Origin: Flavobacterium sp.
Lineage (GTDB): Bacteria > Bacteroidota > Bacteroidia > Flavobacteriales > Flavobacteriaceae
Length of the DNA: 6,023 bases
Assembly: GCA_030151565.1 (NCBI GenBank)
Contig: JASLDM010000158.1
Span: forward strand, 1 to 6,023
Direction of reading: 5' to 3'
Part shown: piece by piece, positions 1-5,443 of the stretch
Position numbering within the stretch: the first letter of the stretch is position 1
Layout: each line of letters begins with the position of its first letter
Translations under genes and position numbers: made by a program
The notes under the pieces: generated by a model
The model's database searches: none
Told to the model about the DNA's origin: nothing
What the model saw: the letters and a program-made list of their open reading frames with translations, nothing else

Positions 1-80
1 TAAACGTTTCGTGCCCTCGGGGCTAGACGACTAGAGGCGAAGCCGATTTGACAGGGCTAAAGATTAGTTATTTTAGACAG
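1..80 (-). repeat. L-type cassette-end repeat, attC-like, cut by the window edge
   Basis: This copy aligns along its length with 1127-1200. Shared landmarks are TAGTTATT, GCTAAAG, GACGACTAGAG and the start GTTTCGTGC / GTTTTGTGC. It begins three bases after the stop codon of the 195-aa gene, just as the other copy abuts the 240-aa gene. On the minus strand it folds through GCCCT/AGGGC arms around the shared CTAGTCGTC segment. The far arm and any GTT core lie outside the window. I infer a recombination-site-like cassette end; a transcription-related hairpin is the alternative. Confidence 0.55.
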
Positions 81-83
81 TTT

Positions 84-671
84 TTATTTATTTTTTAAAA
101 TGTAAAAGTAATAGTCAATCTCAAAAGGGAAGCTTAAAGTTATTTTTTCTGTTTCAATTAAAATAGTGTTTTCAATTGCATTAAAAGAACTTCTTATGTT
201 GTCTTTCCAGTTATCGTTTTTCGAAATATATCTTGATAAATTAGAAGAAATCGCCCATTTATCATCGAATGCTTTTTTTTCTTTTTTGTTCCAATCTGAT
301 ATTATTAGGATAAATAAGTCACTTGATCTATATTCAAAGTCTTTTTTGATCACTTTCCAATAATTTAACATATTGTTATTGTCTCCAGAAAATTGATATT
401 TAAACTCTATCTTATACGGATTTTTTGGACTTTCTTGATTGACAATAGATAAATCAACTCTACAGCCATTAATTCTAGGATGTTCGGCAAAAGCACGATG
501 ATTAATACAATTATTTGTAATTAGAAACTCATTTATTTGTTCTAAAATATAATTGCGAATATGATTTTCTTGTTTTAGATTATTATAATTATTATTGACT
601 TTTATTAGATTTTTCTTAAAAGAATCAGAGTTAATAATATCTAAGATAATTTTATCGTATAATAATTCCAT
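84..671 (-). CDS. PD-(D/E)XK nuclease-like hypothetical protein, 195 aa
   Basis: I do not recognise this protein by name. Residues 60-95 look like the core of the restriction-endonuclease-like fold. R71-V72-D73 sits in a beta-strand-like run (RVDLSIV), followed after a turn by IEFKYQF, giving the D-x15-E-x-K pattern with D73, E89 and K91. An N-terminal helical stretch (1-55) and a hydrophobic strand FILIISDW (120-127) are also compatible with that fold. No signal peptide or membrane segment is visible, so it should be cytoplasmic. The start was taken at ATG 671; an upstream in-frame TTG at 707 would overlap the end of the 37-aa ORF and adds an unconvincing leader. It follows that ORF by 22 bases and probably shares its transcript. 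The L-type repeat follows immediately. Nuclease activity is an inference from the motif only; a role in defence or a toxin system would be typical cargo but is not shown. Confidence 0.75.
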   Translation of the reverse strand: MELLYDKIILDIINSDSFKKNLIKVNNNYNNLKQENHIRNYILEQINEFLITNNCINHRAFAEHPRINGCRVDLSIVNQESPKNPYKIEFKYQFSGDNNNMLNYWKVIKKDFEYRSSDLFILIISDWNKKEKKAFDDKWAISSNLSRYISKNDNWKDNIRSSFNAIENTILIETEKITLSFPFEIDYYFYILKNK

Positions 672-693
672 ATCTAATCTTTTGAAGTAAGTT

Positions 694-807
694 TTAAAAA
701 CCAACAAAGTAATCTAAATTTTCAATTTCGCATTTTATATCAGATTTTATATCATCTAATGACTGATGTGAATAATCCGTTGAACCTGCAAACATTCCTT
801 TTGCCAT
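694..807 (-). CDS. Small ORF, 37 aa, first gene of module C
   Basis: The frame runs from ATG 807 to TAA 694-696 and begins MAKGMFAGSTDYSH, ending ENLDYFVGF. It is hydrophilic, has no signal peptide and one cysteine, and matches no family I know. A GAGG ribosome-binding-like sequence lies about ten bases upstream of the ATG, the best such signal in the window. It starts about 38 bases inside the module, where a cassette's first gene is expected, and ends 22 bases before the 195-aa gene. It could be a real small protein or a translated leader for the gene behind it. It could also be the N-terminus of a longer ancestral protein cut by a frameshift. Confidence 0.5.
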   Translation of the reverse strand: MAKGMFAGSTDYSHQSLDDIKSDIKCEIENLDYFVGF

Positions 808-843
808 ATTTTATTTTCCTCTTGTTGATATATTATTGCTTAT

Positions 844-1014
844 AACATTGTTTTTTTACGACCCGAGTAAAGCGAACGGATGAAATAAACAAAATACAGT
901 ATAGTCTCTAAAAACCACACCATCCGTATATTGTTTAATTTACCCCAAACATATCCAACATTTAAATAATAGTAATGCGGAAATCCGTAAACACCCCTTT
1001 ATTTTGAGTAAGTT
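844..1014 (-). repeat. R-type repeat, copy 1, upstream of module C
   Basis: A non-coding repeat of about 170 bases that recurs in split form at 4319-4664. Conserved blocks include GACCCGAG.AAAGCGAACGG near the left end and ACCCCAAACATATCCAACA and GCGGAAATCCGTAAA near the right end. On the minus strand both copies are closely similar up to ACAATGTT and then diverge at once (ATAAGC here, GGTGG in the other). A repeat boundary exactly at GTT is what attC recombination would leave. No left-arm partner for the final block is visible, so folding as a classical attC is not demonstrated. Confidence 0.7.
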
Positions 1015-1040
1015 GCTGTTTATTTGATAAATTGAAGTAC

Positions 1041-1070
1041 AAAAAAAAGTAGTAATCCTAAAATTACTGC
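1041..1070 (-). terminator. Rho-independent terminator after the 240-aa gene
   Basis: On the minus strand an eight-pair stem (GCAGTAAT with ATTACTAC, one G-T pair) with a six-base loop is followed by eight T residues. It lies about 120 bases past the stop of the 240-aa gene, beyond the L-type repeat, and would separate modules B and C. Confidence 0.6.
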
Positions 1071-1116
1071 TAGTATATCTTAAAGTTACACTCCGAAAAA
1101 TCCATAATATTCGGTG

Positions 1117-1200
1117 AACCTAAAGGTTTTGTGCGCTCCGTACAAGACGACTAGAGACATAGCCGACAGAGCGGTGCTAAAGCTTAGTTATTATATGCAG
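1117..1200 (-). repeat. L-type cassette-end repeat, attC-like, complete copy
   Basis: Read on the minus strand it begins TGCATATAATAAC, which includes the stop codon of the 240-aa gene, and ends CCTTTAGGTT. The arms CGCTCTGT and ACGGAGCG pair over eight positions with one wobble, around a loop holding CTCTAGTCGTC. Outer blocks AAC-TAAG-TTT and AAACCTTTAGGTT are partly complementary. AAC at the 5' side and GTT at the 3' side correspond in position to the R'' and R' boxes of attC sites. A second, incomplete copy is at 1-80. Confidence 0.55.
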
Positions 1201-1913
1201 TTTTTTGTTATTCTTTCTTTTATTGAGGCACCAATTCCTTTAAAAGTTACAATATGAAGATTTCCAATTTTATCTGTATGATGAATATTGAGTACAAACT
1301 CACAATCTTTTACATGTTTTTCTGTATTAGTTCTTGCAAAGATTTTTCTTGTAGTGTTCTTTTCCATAACATAAGGAATATGTTCATTATGTAAGATTAA
1401 ACCTTCCGAAATTAATTCTAATTTTGTGAGTGTAGTTTTTTCTCCAATATTTTCAATATCTAAATGCCACTCACCATCATAACCTTGATAGCCTCCTCCA
1501 GTTTGTTTAATGTCAGGTCTTACAGATAAGTTTAATTTTTGATTTTCAATATTTTTTAAACTTGTTAATGATGAAACAATTTTTGTAAGTTCATCAATCT
1601 GAGCTTGTTTATCTTTGTCACGACTAAATAAGTAAACAAAAGAACCAAAAGTCGCTACACTTCCTAACGCAGCAATTATTTCAAAAATTAGTTTTGTCCT
1701 TCTCTCATTAGAATTATTTTTAGTAGCAACATTATCATATTTTATAGTATCGTTGATTTTACCAATTTTTATATCATTTTTTAATGAATCTGAAGTTTTT
1801 TGATCTATTTTGGATGTTTTTAACTGACTATTATTTACAACGGGTGTATCAATTTTTTGTGCAACACTAATAATAGGAAAAATAGGTAAGATTAATAGTA
1901 GTAGTTTTTTCAT
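1191..1913 (-). CDS. Signal-peptide and membrane-anchored hypothetical protein, 240 aa
   Basis: No named family is recognised. Residues 1-19 form a signal peptide ending VAQ. Residues 20-72 are a polar, Lys/Asn/Ser-rich spacer. Residues 74-96 (from KLIFEIIAALGS to VYLFS) form a single membrane helix, followed by RDKDK and a short coiled-coil-like heptad run to about 125. Residues 127-232 are a beta-rich domain with SVRPDIKQTGGGYQGYDGEW, IENIGE, HNEHIPYVMEK and KDCEFVLNI. This resembles a soluble beta-sandwich sensor or binding domain found in Bacteroidota inner-membrane proteins. With a cleaved signal the spacer would be periplasmic and the beta domain cytoplasmic; if the signal is retained the topology has a second helix. 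I chose ATG 1913; the earlier ATG at 1937 lies inside the attC-like site. The ATG lies only about 14 bases after the proposed recombination point, and the stop codon is part of the opposite terminal repeat, so the gene fills its module end to end. Confidence 0.8.
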   Translation of the reverse strand: MKKLLLLILPIFPIISVAQKIDTPVVNNSQLKTSKIDQKTSDSLKNDIKIGKINDTIKYDNVATKNNSNERRTKLIFEIIAALGSVATFGSFVYLFSRDKDKQAQIDELTKIVSSLTSLKNIENQKLNLSVRPDIKQTGGGYQGYDGEWHLDIENIGEKTTLTKLELISEGLILHNEHIPYVMEKNTTRKIFARTNTEKHVKDCEFVLNIHHTDKIGNLHIVTFKGIGASIKERITKNCI

Positions 1914-1925
1914 AAAATTGCGTAT

Positions 1926-2058
1926 AACGGTTTGCATATTTGCGAAGGTGTGGTTTCTATACCAAAAGCATAGGCTAAAGACCTATCATTATTCTATAAC
2001 AGAACTTTGAGTTAAGCCTTTAGCCACACTTTTGCAAATATGTTGTTGGTGGAAGTGG
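1926..2058 (-). repeat. attC-like cruciform site between modules A and B
   Basis: About 133 bases between the stop codon of the 128-aa gene and the GTT that starts module B. On the minus strand it begins CCACTTCCACCAAC (R''-like) and ends CCGTTATACGC (R'-like). The arms CATATTTGCAAAAGTGTGG and CCACACCTTCGCAAATATG are complementary at 17 of 19 positions. An inner pair GGCTAAAG / CTTTAGCC extends the fold. Length, AAC/GTT ends and long imperfect arms fit attC sites. The core GTTATAC departs from GTTRRRY at one purine position. A two-arm regulatory hairpin is the alternative, but it would not explain the terminal complementarity with 4308-4321. Confidence 0.6.
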
Positions 2059-2445
2059 TTATTGCAAATCTTCTTCCATTATCTCAAAAACAAACTTACT
2101 GTAATGATCTCTACTTTCTACTAATTTCCAATAATTACGGTCTTGCGTTTTAAAAATGCTTTTACCTATATCATTCGGATAATAAGTTTTTCTTACAAAA
2201 TTTTCTACTTTAACTTGAATAGAATCATAAATAGAATAAGTAATTGCATTACCGCCCCAATCACAAATGCTTAATTCGCTAAAAGCTGAATTAGGCAATA
2301 TGTTAACATTACGAGAAGATAAACCATCTTCAAATGAAATGATTTCTAATGTATTATTTGTTTTATTTTCAATAAGATAATCTACGCAATCATCTTGTAC
2401 GCATGAACTTAATGCCAAGACAACCAATATTATAAGCTTTTTCAT
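2059..2445 (-). CDS. Small lipoprotein, 128 aa, partner of the protease-like gene
   Basis: A lipoprotein signal peptide spans residues 1-14 with the lipobox LSSC, giving a lipidated Cys15. The mature part, about 114 residues, is polar with alternating strand-like segments (TLEIISF, AITYSIY, IQVKVENF, KFVFEIM) and cysteines at about 20 and 61. It has no catalytic motif and no family I recognise. The start is ATG 2445; a TTG at 2454 in the same frame is less likely because MKKLIILVV is a typical lipoprotein start. It begins 11 bases after the stop of the 601-aa gene, so the two are almost certainly co-transcribed and the products meet in the cell envelope. An accessory, inhibitor or immunity role toward the protease is possible but is inference. 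The last sense codons encode EEDLQ and the stop codon directly touches the attC-like site. Confidence 0.85.
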   Translation of the reverse strand: MKKLIILVVLALSSCVQDDCVDYLIENKTNNTLEIISFEDGLSSRNVNILPNSAFSELSICDWGGNAITYSIYDSIQVKVENFVRKTYYPNDIGKSIFKTQDRNYWKLVESRDHYSKFVFEIMEEDLQ

Positions 2446-2456
2446 AATTATCAATA

Positions 2457-4262
2457 TTAGTTATAAAAATATGCATTAAACAAGTCGTTTACGGCTTGTT
2501 GCTGATTGTTTCCATTATTTTGTAACAGCCTGTTTCTAAAACCTTGAACGGTTTCCACACCTGGTCTCAAAGCTCCAAAAATTTGTTCAACTGTATAACC
2601 ATTTACATTATCAGTAAATCCAGGTCTAACAACATCGGCATTATTGTCTATCAAATCGTGAACAATACCAACAGGGATCCAGCCTTCCATATTAATAATT
2701 ACACCATTTACTCGATTTCTAACAATATCACTATTATTTGGTCTATTTACAGGCGTAAAATCTTCTAATGCAACTGGTCTAATAATTGGATTATTGTTGT
2801 TATTCCCAAAATGTTGTAAAGTAAGAAAGTAACCATAATAATAACCCCACATTTCGCCAACGGCGACTACACCATTGTTCATGCCGTGTCCATCACCATA
2901 AGCTCCATATGTAATAATATAATTGATATATTTAATCCAGTAGCCACTACCTACTTGTTTAAAATGCGAAGCGTGAGCTAATTCGTGAAAGGTAACTTCA
3001 AAAACTCTTGCCGTTCCTTGAGAAGGTGCTGCTTTTATAATAACATCTGGCAAGATTAACTTGGCTAAAATCCAAATTTTATTAGCGGTTATTGTTAAGC
3101 CATTTGCTTTTGATAGGAACGTAACAAGTTGTGAGTTTGTTGTAAAACCAATTAAGCCCCAAACTCTCCTAAGCATTGGTGCAGAACTTGAGCCAGTAGC
3201 ATCTTGTGCAACTATTCTTAAATTAGAATGTGGTGTTCCAACTCCAAATTGATTGCAATAGTTGAAATAATTTACTGTTGCATTGTTTACTGTTGAAAAA
3301 CGCCAACCCTTTGAATTTGTAAAAAATGTGATACTATGACCAGCAGAGCTATGTTTACCACCACTATATCTGCCAGAAGTAACACTAATGATTGAAGGCC
3401 AAATTTTAAAACCACGAGAATTTTTAAAAACTACCTCGTAATTTACATCTCTTCTAAAAGTATTATCTACACTGTAAAATCCATTGTTATCTGTGTAACC
3501 TTTACCCCATTTAAACCATCTTCTTGTTTTTACTTTAACTCCAATTACAGGGTCAATTGCACCAGTTGTAGTATTCTGAACTCTAATGTGTCCCTGTGGT
3601 CTTCTTTTTGATCTTCGCATTTGTATATCAGAACCTTGAACTTCACTCTGTTCTAAATTACCAGTTAATCGTAAAGATTCATCTTCTAGTTCTTCTAAAA
3701 ATGAAGCTGTAAACTTGCTTGACAATGAATTGTTTTTACGTTCAAAAATTCCGTCTTCTTCATCATCTTCTAATTCGGGTAAAAACAATTCTTCAATAAT
3801 TTCAAATCTTGTATCTGTCGGCATTTTATAACTAACAGGAACAGAAGTATAAAGCCAGTAACCTTCTTCTTTTAGTGTGTTTTCGTCAATTTCTAGATCA
3901 CCTTCTTTGACTATTTCATAGTCTAATGGTAAAATTGAAAAGTTTAAGGAATCGGCTTCAAGTTTTTCAAGTTGGTCGGCATTTTCAATAAAGAACTTTA
4001 CATACAAATCGGTTACTTTAACGTCATCCACGTTTGCGTTTATATCTAAACCATTTTTTTGATTTTTCTCCTTTAAACTATTAAATGCCTTACGCATATT
4101 TGGTACAGAATATGGGTTTTCTAATTTCTTGCCAAGAAAACTATTTAACCCATCGCTTACTTTTTCATCAGGAACGTTGTACAAATTATCCTGTTGACAA
4201 GAGATGAAAAATATTAGTCCGAAGACAACCATTACAAACCGTTTAATAATTGTTTTTGTCAT
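2457..4262 (-). CDS. Zinc-metalloprotease-like lipoprotein, 601 aa
   Basis: An exported lipoprotein: residues 1-21 are a signal peptide and the lipobox FFISC puts the lipid on Cys22. Residues 22-215 form a mostly polar region with an acidic stretch (EELFLPELEDDEEDG, about 157-171), possibly a propeptide. Residues 222-286 resemble the carboxypeptidase-regulatory-like beta-sandwich common in Bacteroidota surface proteins (GHIRVQNTTTGAIDPVIGV, then GYTDNNGFYSV and FRRDVNYEVVF). The C-terminal part (about 325-600) carries the zincin motif HELAH (H426, E427, H430), and E470 in VAVGEMWGYYYG is a plausible third zinc ligand, as in gluzincins. An aromatic, Gly/Asn-rich C-terminus follows. The exact peptidase family is not recognised and the 40-residue gap to E470 is an inference. 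ATG 4262 is the first start in frame and lies about 57 bases inside module A; no Shine-Dalgarno is evident. Expression probably depends on read-in or on an unrecognised promoter in the upstream repeat. Confidence 0.9.
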   Translation of the reverse strand: MTKTIIKRFVMVVFGLIFFISCQQDNLYNVPDEKVSDGLNSFLGKKLENPYSVPNMRKAFNSLKEKNQKNGLDINANVDDVKVTDLYVKFFIENADQLEKLEADSLNFSILPLDYEIVKEGDLEIDENTLKEEGYWLYTSVPVSYKMPTDTRFEIIEELFLPELEDDEEDGIFERKNNSLSSKFTASFLEELEDESLRLTGNLEQSEVQGSDIQMRRSKRRPQGHIRVQNTTTGAIDPVIGVKVKTRRWFKWGKGYTDNNGFYSVDNTFRRDVNYEVVFKNSRGFKIWPSIISVTSGRYSGGKHSSAGHSITFFTNSKGWRFSTVNNATVNYFNYCNQFGVGTPHSNLRIVAQDATGSSSAPMLRRVWGLIGFTTNSQLVTFLSKANGLTITANKIWILAKLILPDVIIKAAPSQGTARVFEVTFHELAHASHFKQVGSGYWIKYINYIITYGAYGDGHGMNNGVVAVGEMWGYYYGYFLTLQHFGNNNNNPIIRPVALEDFTPVNRPNNSDIVRNRVNGVIINMEGWIPVGIVHDLIDNNADVVRPGFTDNVNGYTVEQIFGALRPGVETVQGFRNRLLQNNGNNQQQAVNDLFNAYFYN

Positions 4263-4318
4263 AATTGTATTTATCTAGAGTTAATATTTAAGCGTTTAGT
4301 TTTTCTACCATTTCCACC

Positions 4319-4664
4319 AACATTGTTTTTTCATGACCCGAGCAAAGCGAACGGATGAAATAAATAAAACACGGTGTAGTTTCGTAAAACACCACCTATA
4401 TACGTATTTCGTAAAATTTGTTACTAATATAATTAGTTTTTTGTAAATTAGATACTTAGTTAATTATTTTCTTGGATATCGAAATAAAATACGTTAAATT
4501 AATTCTACATATGTATGGATAGCGAAACTGGATATCCAAATACAGTATAGTCTCTTAAAACTCCACCTATATCCGTATTTCGTTTAATTTACCCCAAACA
4601 TATCCAACAATTAAATAATAGTAATGCGGAAATCCGTAAAGCTCTCTATATTTTGAGTAAGTGC
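4319..4664 (-). repeat. R-type repeat, copy 2, interrupted, upstream of module A
   Basis: It corresponds to 844-1014 but is split. The GACCCGAG block through TTTCGT is at 4321-4412, and a second copy of its inner end plus the ACCCCAAACATATCC to GAGTAAGT block is at 4539-4664. The intervening sequence (about 4413-4538) is absent from copy 1. On the minus strand the repeat ends at ACAATGTT, immediately before module A. The segment GGTGTAGTTTCGTAAAACACC (4374-4394) forms a small hairpin that is eroded in the other copies. Confidence 0.65.
4368..4412. repeat. 45-base direct repeat, unit 1 (unit 2 at 4539-4583)
   Basis: The units align without gaps: both have the A-CACGG/ATACAG-TAGT start, then CTATAT.CGTATTTCGT at the end. 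They flank about 126 unique bases. Copy 1 of the R-type repeat has a single unit, so this is a local duplication with inserted sequence, or two partial repeats fused together. Confidence 0.6.
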
Positions 4665-4725
4665 TTTATTTAAATAAGTAAAGATGACATAATGTAGGAG
4701 AAGGAAGAGGGGATATGTGTAAAAT

Positions 4726-4762
4726 ACAAACGCCTTTTGAGATCAATTCAAAAGGCGTTTGT
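4726..4762 (-). terminator. Strong, probably bidirectional terminator
   Basis: A perfect 15-pair stem (ACAAACGCCTTTTGA with TCAAAAGGCGTTTGT) and a seven-base loop. On the minus strand it is followed by ATTTT and on the plus strand by TATATTTT. It lies about 107 bases past the stop of the XRE gene and insulates it from the module series to the left. The stretch 4763-4869 shows nothing else. Confidence 0.8.
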
Positions 4763-4869
4763 TATATTTTAAAAGGAATAGTATTTATTTTCTTAACAGG
4801 AAATTTTTAGTAATTTTTTTCATTTAAGTATTCCTTTATTTCAAAGCTAAATTCAAATAATTTTTTGAT

Positions 4870-5157
4870 TTATGTATTGTCATTTTTTTCAAGTTTACTT
4901 ATCGTTTCTTTAGTAAATAACGGGTCATCGAAAAATTCTTTTAAGGAAATATTTAGAACTTTACATAATTGTGAGATAGTGTAAATTGTTAATCCTCTGT
5001 CATTTTTAAGATTAGTCCATCGATTTATTGCTTGTCTATCTTTTAATGAAATGTTAGCTAATTCATTTTGTTTTAAATTTTTAGCTGACAAAATAATATT
5101 AAAACGTCTTTTAATATTATTTTTTAATTCGATATCTTCCTCAGTTAGCTTTGCCAT
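4870..5157 (-). CDS. XRE/Cro-C1-family helix-turn-helix regulator, 95 aa
   Basis: A small DNA-binding repressor-like protein. Residues about 17-75 form the five-helix HTH_3 domain: KRRFNIILSAKNLKQNELA gives helices 1-2, DRQAINRWTN the recognition helix region, then LTIYTISQLCKVLNISLKEFFDD with the usual TI..LC..LNISL.EFF ending. A short charged tail (KLEKNDNT) follows and no effector domain is present, so it is a stand-alone regulator. I chose ATG 5157; an in-frame ATG at 5199 would add a 14-residue hydrophobic leader unlike XRE proteins and would leave almost no leader downstream of the likely promoter. A palindrome in the promoter zone suggests autoregulation. Its target is probably the divergent transcript to the right. 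It is not bounded by the repeats of the module series, so it appears to belong to a different unit. Confidence 0.85.
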   Translation of the reverse strand: MAKLTEEDIELKNNIKRRFNIILSAKNLKQNELANISLKDRQAINRWTNLKNDRGLTIYTISQLCKVLNISLKEFFDDPLFTKETISKLEKNDNT

Positions 5158-5199
5158 ATAGCAATAATAACTTAAAATGAAAAATAACAAGTAATCCAT

Positions 5200-5230
5200 T
5201 TGGTTTACAAATTAACTATTTATATATTTG
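5200..5230 (+). promoter_or_regulatory. Candidate rightward promoter
   Basis: TTG (5200-5202), a 20-base spacer and TATATTTG (5223-5230) match the Bacteroidota pattern TTG-N17..23-TAnnTTTG without mismatch. A second perfect -7 box, TATTTTTG, is at 5254-5261 with TTG 23 bases upstream. Either would transcribe the gene-free structured region to the right, divergently from the XRE gene. Confidence 0.4.
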
Positions 5231-5236
5231 TTTCAA
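5208..5236 (-). promoter_or_regulatory. Candidate promoter for the XRE gene
   Basis: On the minus strand TTG (5234-5236) is followed after 18 bases by TTAATTTG (5208-5215), one mismatch from the Bacteroidota -7 element TAnnTTTG. Transcription would start near 5201, giving a leader of about 44 bases to ATG 5157. A second TTG at 5262-5264 with TATTATTTG (5234-5242) is an alternative. Confidence 0.4.
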
Positions 5237-5238
5237 AT

Positions 5239-5257
5239 AATACAGATATTCTGTATT
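5239..5257. promoter_or_regulatory. Palindromic operator candidate
   Basis: AATACAGA-TAT-TCTGTATT is a perfect inverted repeat of eight bases per arm with a three-base centre. It lies between the divergent promoter candidates and about 80 bases upstream of the XRE start codon. It overlaps the alternative -7 boxes on both strands. Size and symmetry suit an XRE dimer; binding by this protein is inferred. Confidence 0.6.
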
Positions 5258-5326
5258 TTTGCAATACTTTATATAGAAAATATTAAGCTATTGCTTAGAA
5301 TCTCGAACTGAAAACTGGTAATTAAA

Positions 5327-5390
5327 GCAACGAGATGATAAGTAAATTTGCTCACGACCTAGGCGTGGGCTCACTTATCTTATCTGTTGC
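5327..5390. repeat. Long nested hairpin
   Basis: Outer arms GCAACGAGATGATAAGT and ACTTATCTTATCTGTTGC pair with one two-base bulge and one extra base. Inside, GCTCACG and CGTGGGC pair over seven positions (one wobble) around the loop ACCTAGG. Confidence 0.65.
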
Positions 5391-5443
5391 GCGGTATACC
5401 AGTACCACAGTTCGGATATTAAGGGTGAGCCCACAGCTAGGTT
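5356..5443. repeat. 19-base inverted repeat competing with the 5327-5390 hairpin
   Basis: The arm at 5356-5374 (GACCTAGGCGTGGGCTCAC) pairs at 16 of 19 positions with 5425-5443, with ten consecutive perfect pairs (GTGGGCTCAC/GTGAGCCCAC). The loop is 50 bases. It uses bases that also form the 5327-5390 hairpin, so only one of the two can form. A T-rich run (TTGTTTTGTTTTAT) follows. Confidence 0.65.

Larger units (their letters stand above)
1117..1927 (-). mobile_element. Module B: integron-like gene cassette with the 240-aa gene (inferred)
   Basis: The module's first 14 bases on the minus strand (TTATACGCAATTTT, 1927-1914) recur on the plus strand at 1191-1204 as TTATATGCAGTTTT, 12 of 14 matching. 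Both mismatches are transitions that would still form wobble pairs in one of the strands. A cassette start pairing with the R'' box at its own far end is the hallmark of integron cassettes. The 3' limit is set at the GTT ending the L-type repeat and is less sure than the 5' limit. Confidence 0.45.
1928..4320 (-). mobile_element. Module A: integron-like two-gene cassette (inferred)
   Basis: The module start on the minus strand, GTTGGTGGAAATGGT (4321-4307), is matched on the plus strand at 2045-2059 by GTTGGTGGAAGTGGT, 14 of 15 bases with one transition. These are the module's own two ends, one just after a shared repeat and the other just after the last stop codon. About 2.4 kb with two same-strand genes is large for a cassette but not without precedent. 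The sequence left of GTT at 4321 is conserved with the copy at 846, while the bases inside are not, which places the junction at G/TT. Confidence 0.5.

Noticed and set aside
672..707. TTG start giving the 195-aa protein twelve extra residues
   Set aside because: It overlaps the end of the 37-aa ORF, and a normal ATG is available with sensible spacing.
846..992. Open frame across the R-type repeat on the minus strand (ends SGRKKTML)
   Set aside because: The second copy of the repeat has an in-frame stop early on and diverges by indels, so it is not maintained as coding sequence.
1914..1937. Earlier ATG giving the 240-aa protein eight extra residues
   Set aside because: It lies inside the attC-like site and spoils a standard signal peptide that begins MKKLLLL.
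4715..4810. Possible 31-codon ORF on the plus strand behind a purine-rich run (AGGAGAAGGAAGAGGGG)
   Set aside because: The frame reads through both arms of the 15-pair terminator, so coding is unlikely despite the attractive leader.
5284..5310. tRNA T-loop-like sequence GTTCGAGATTC on the minus strand
   Set aside because: No paired T-stem, anticodon arm or acceptor stem can be built around it.
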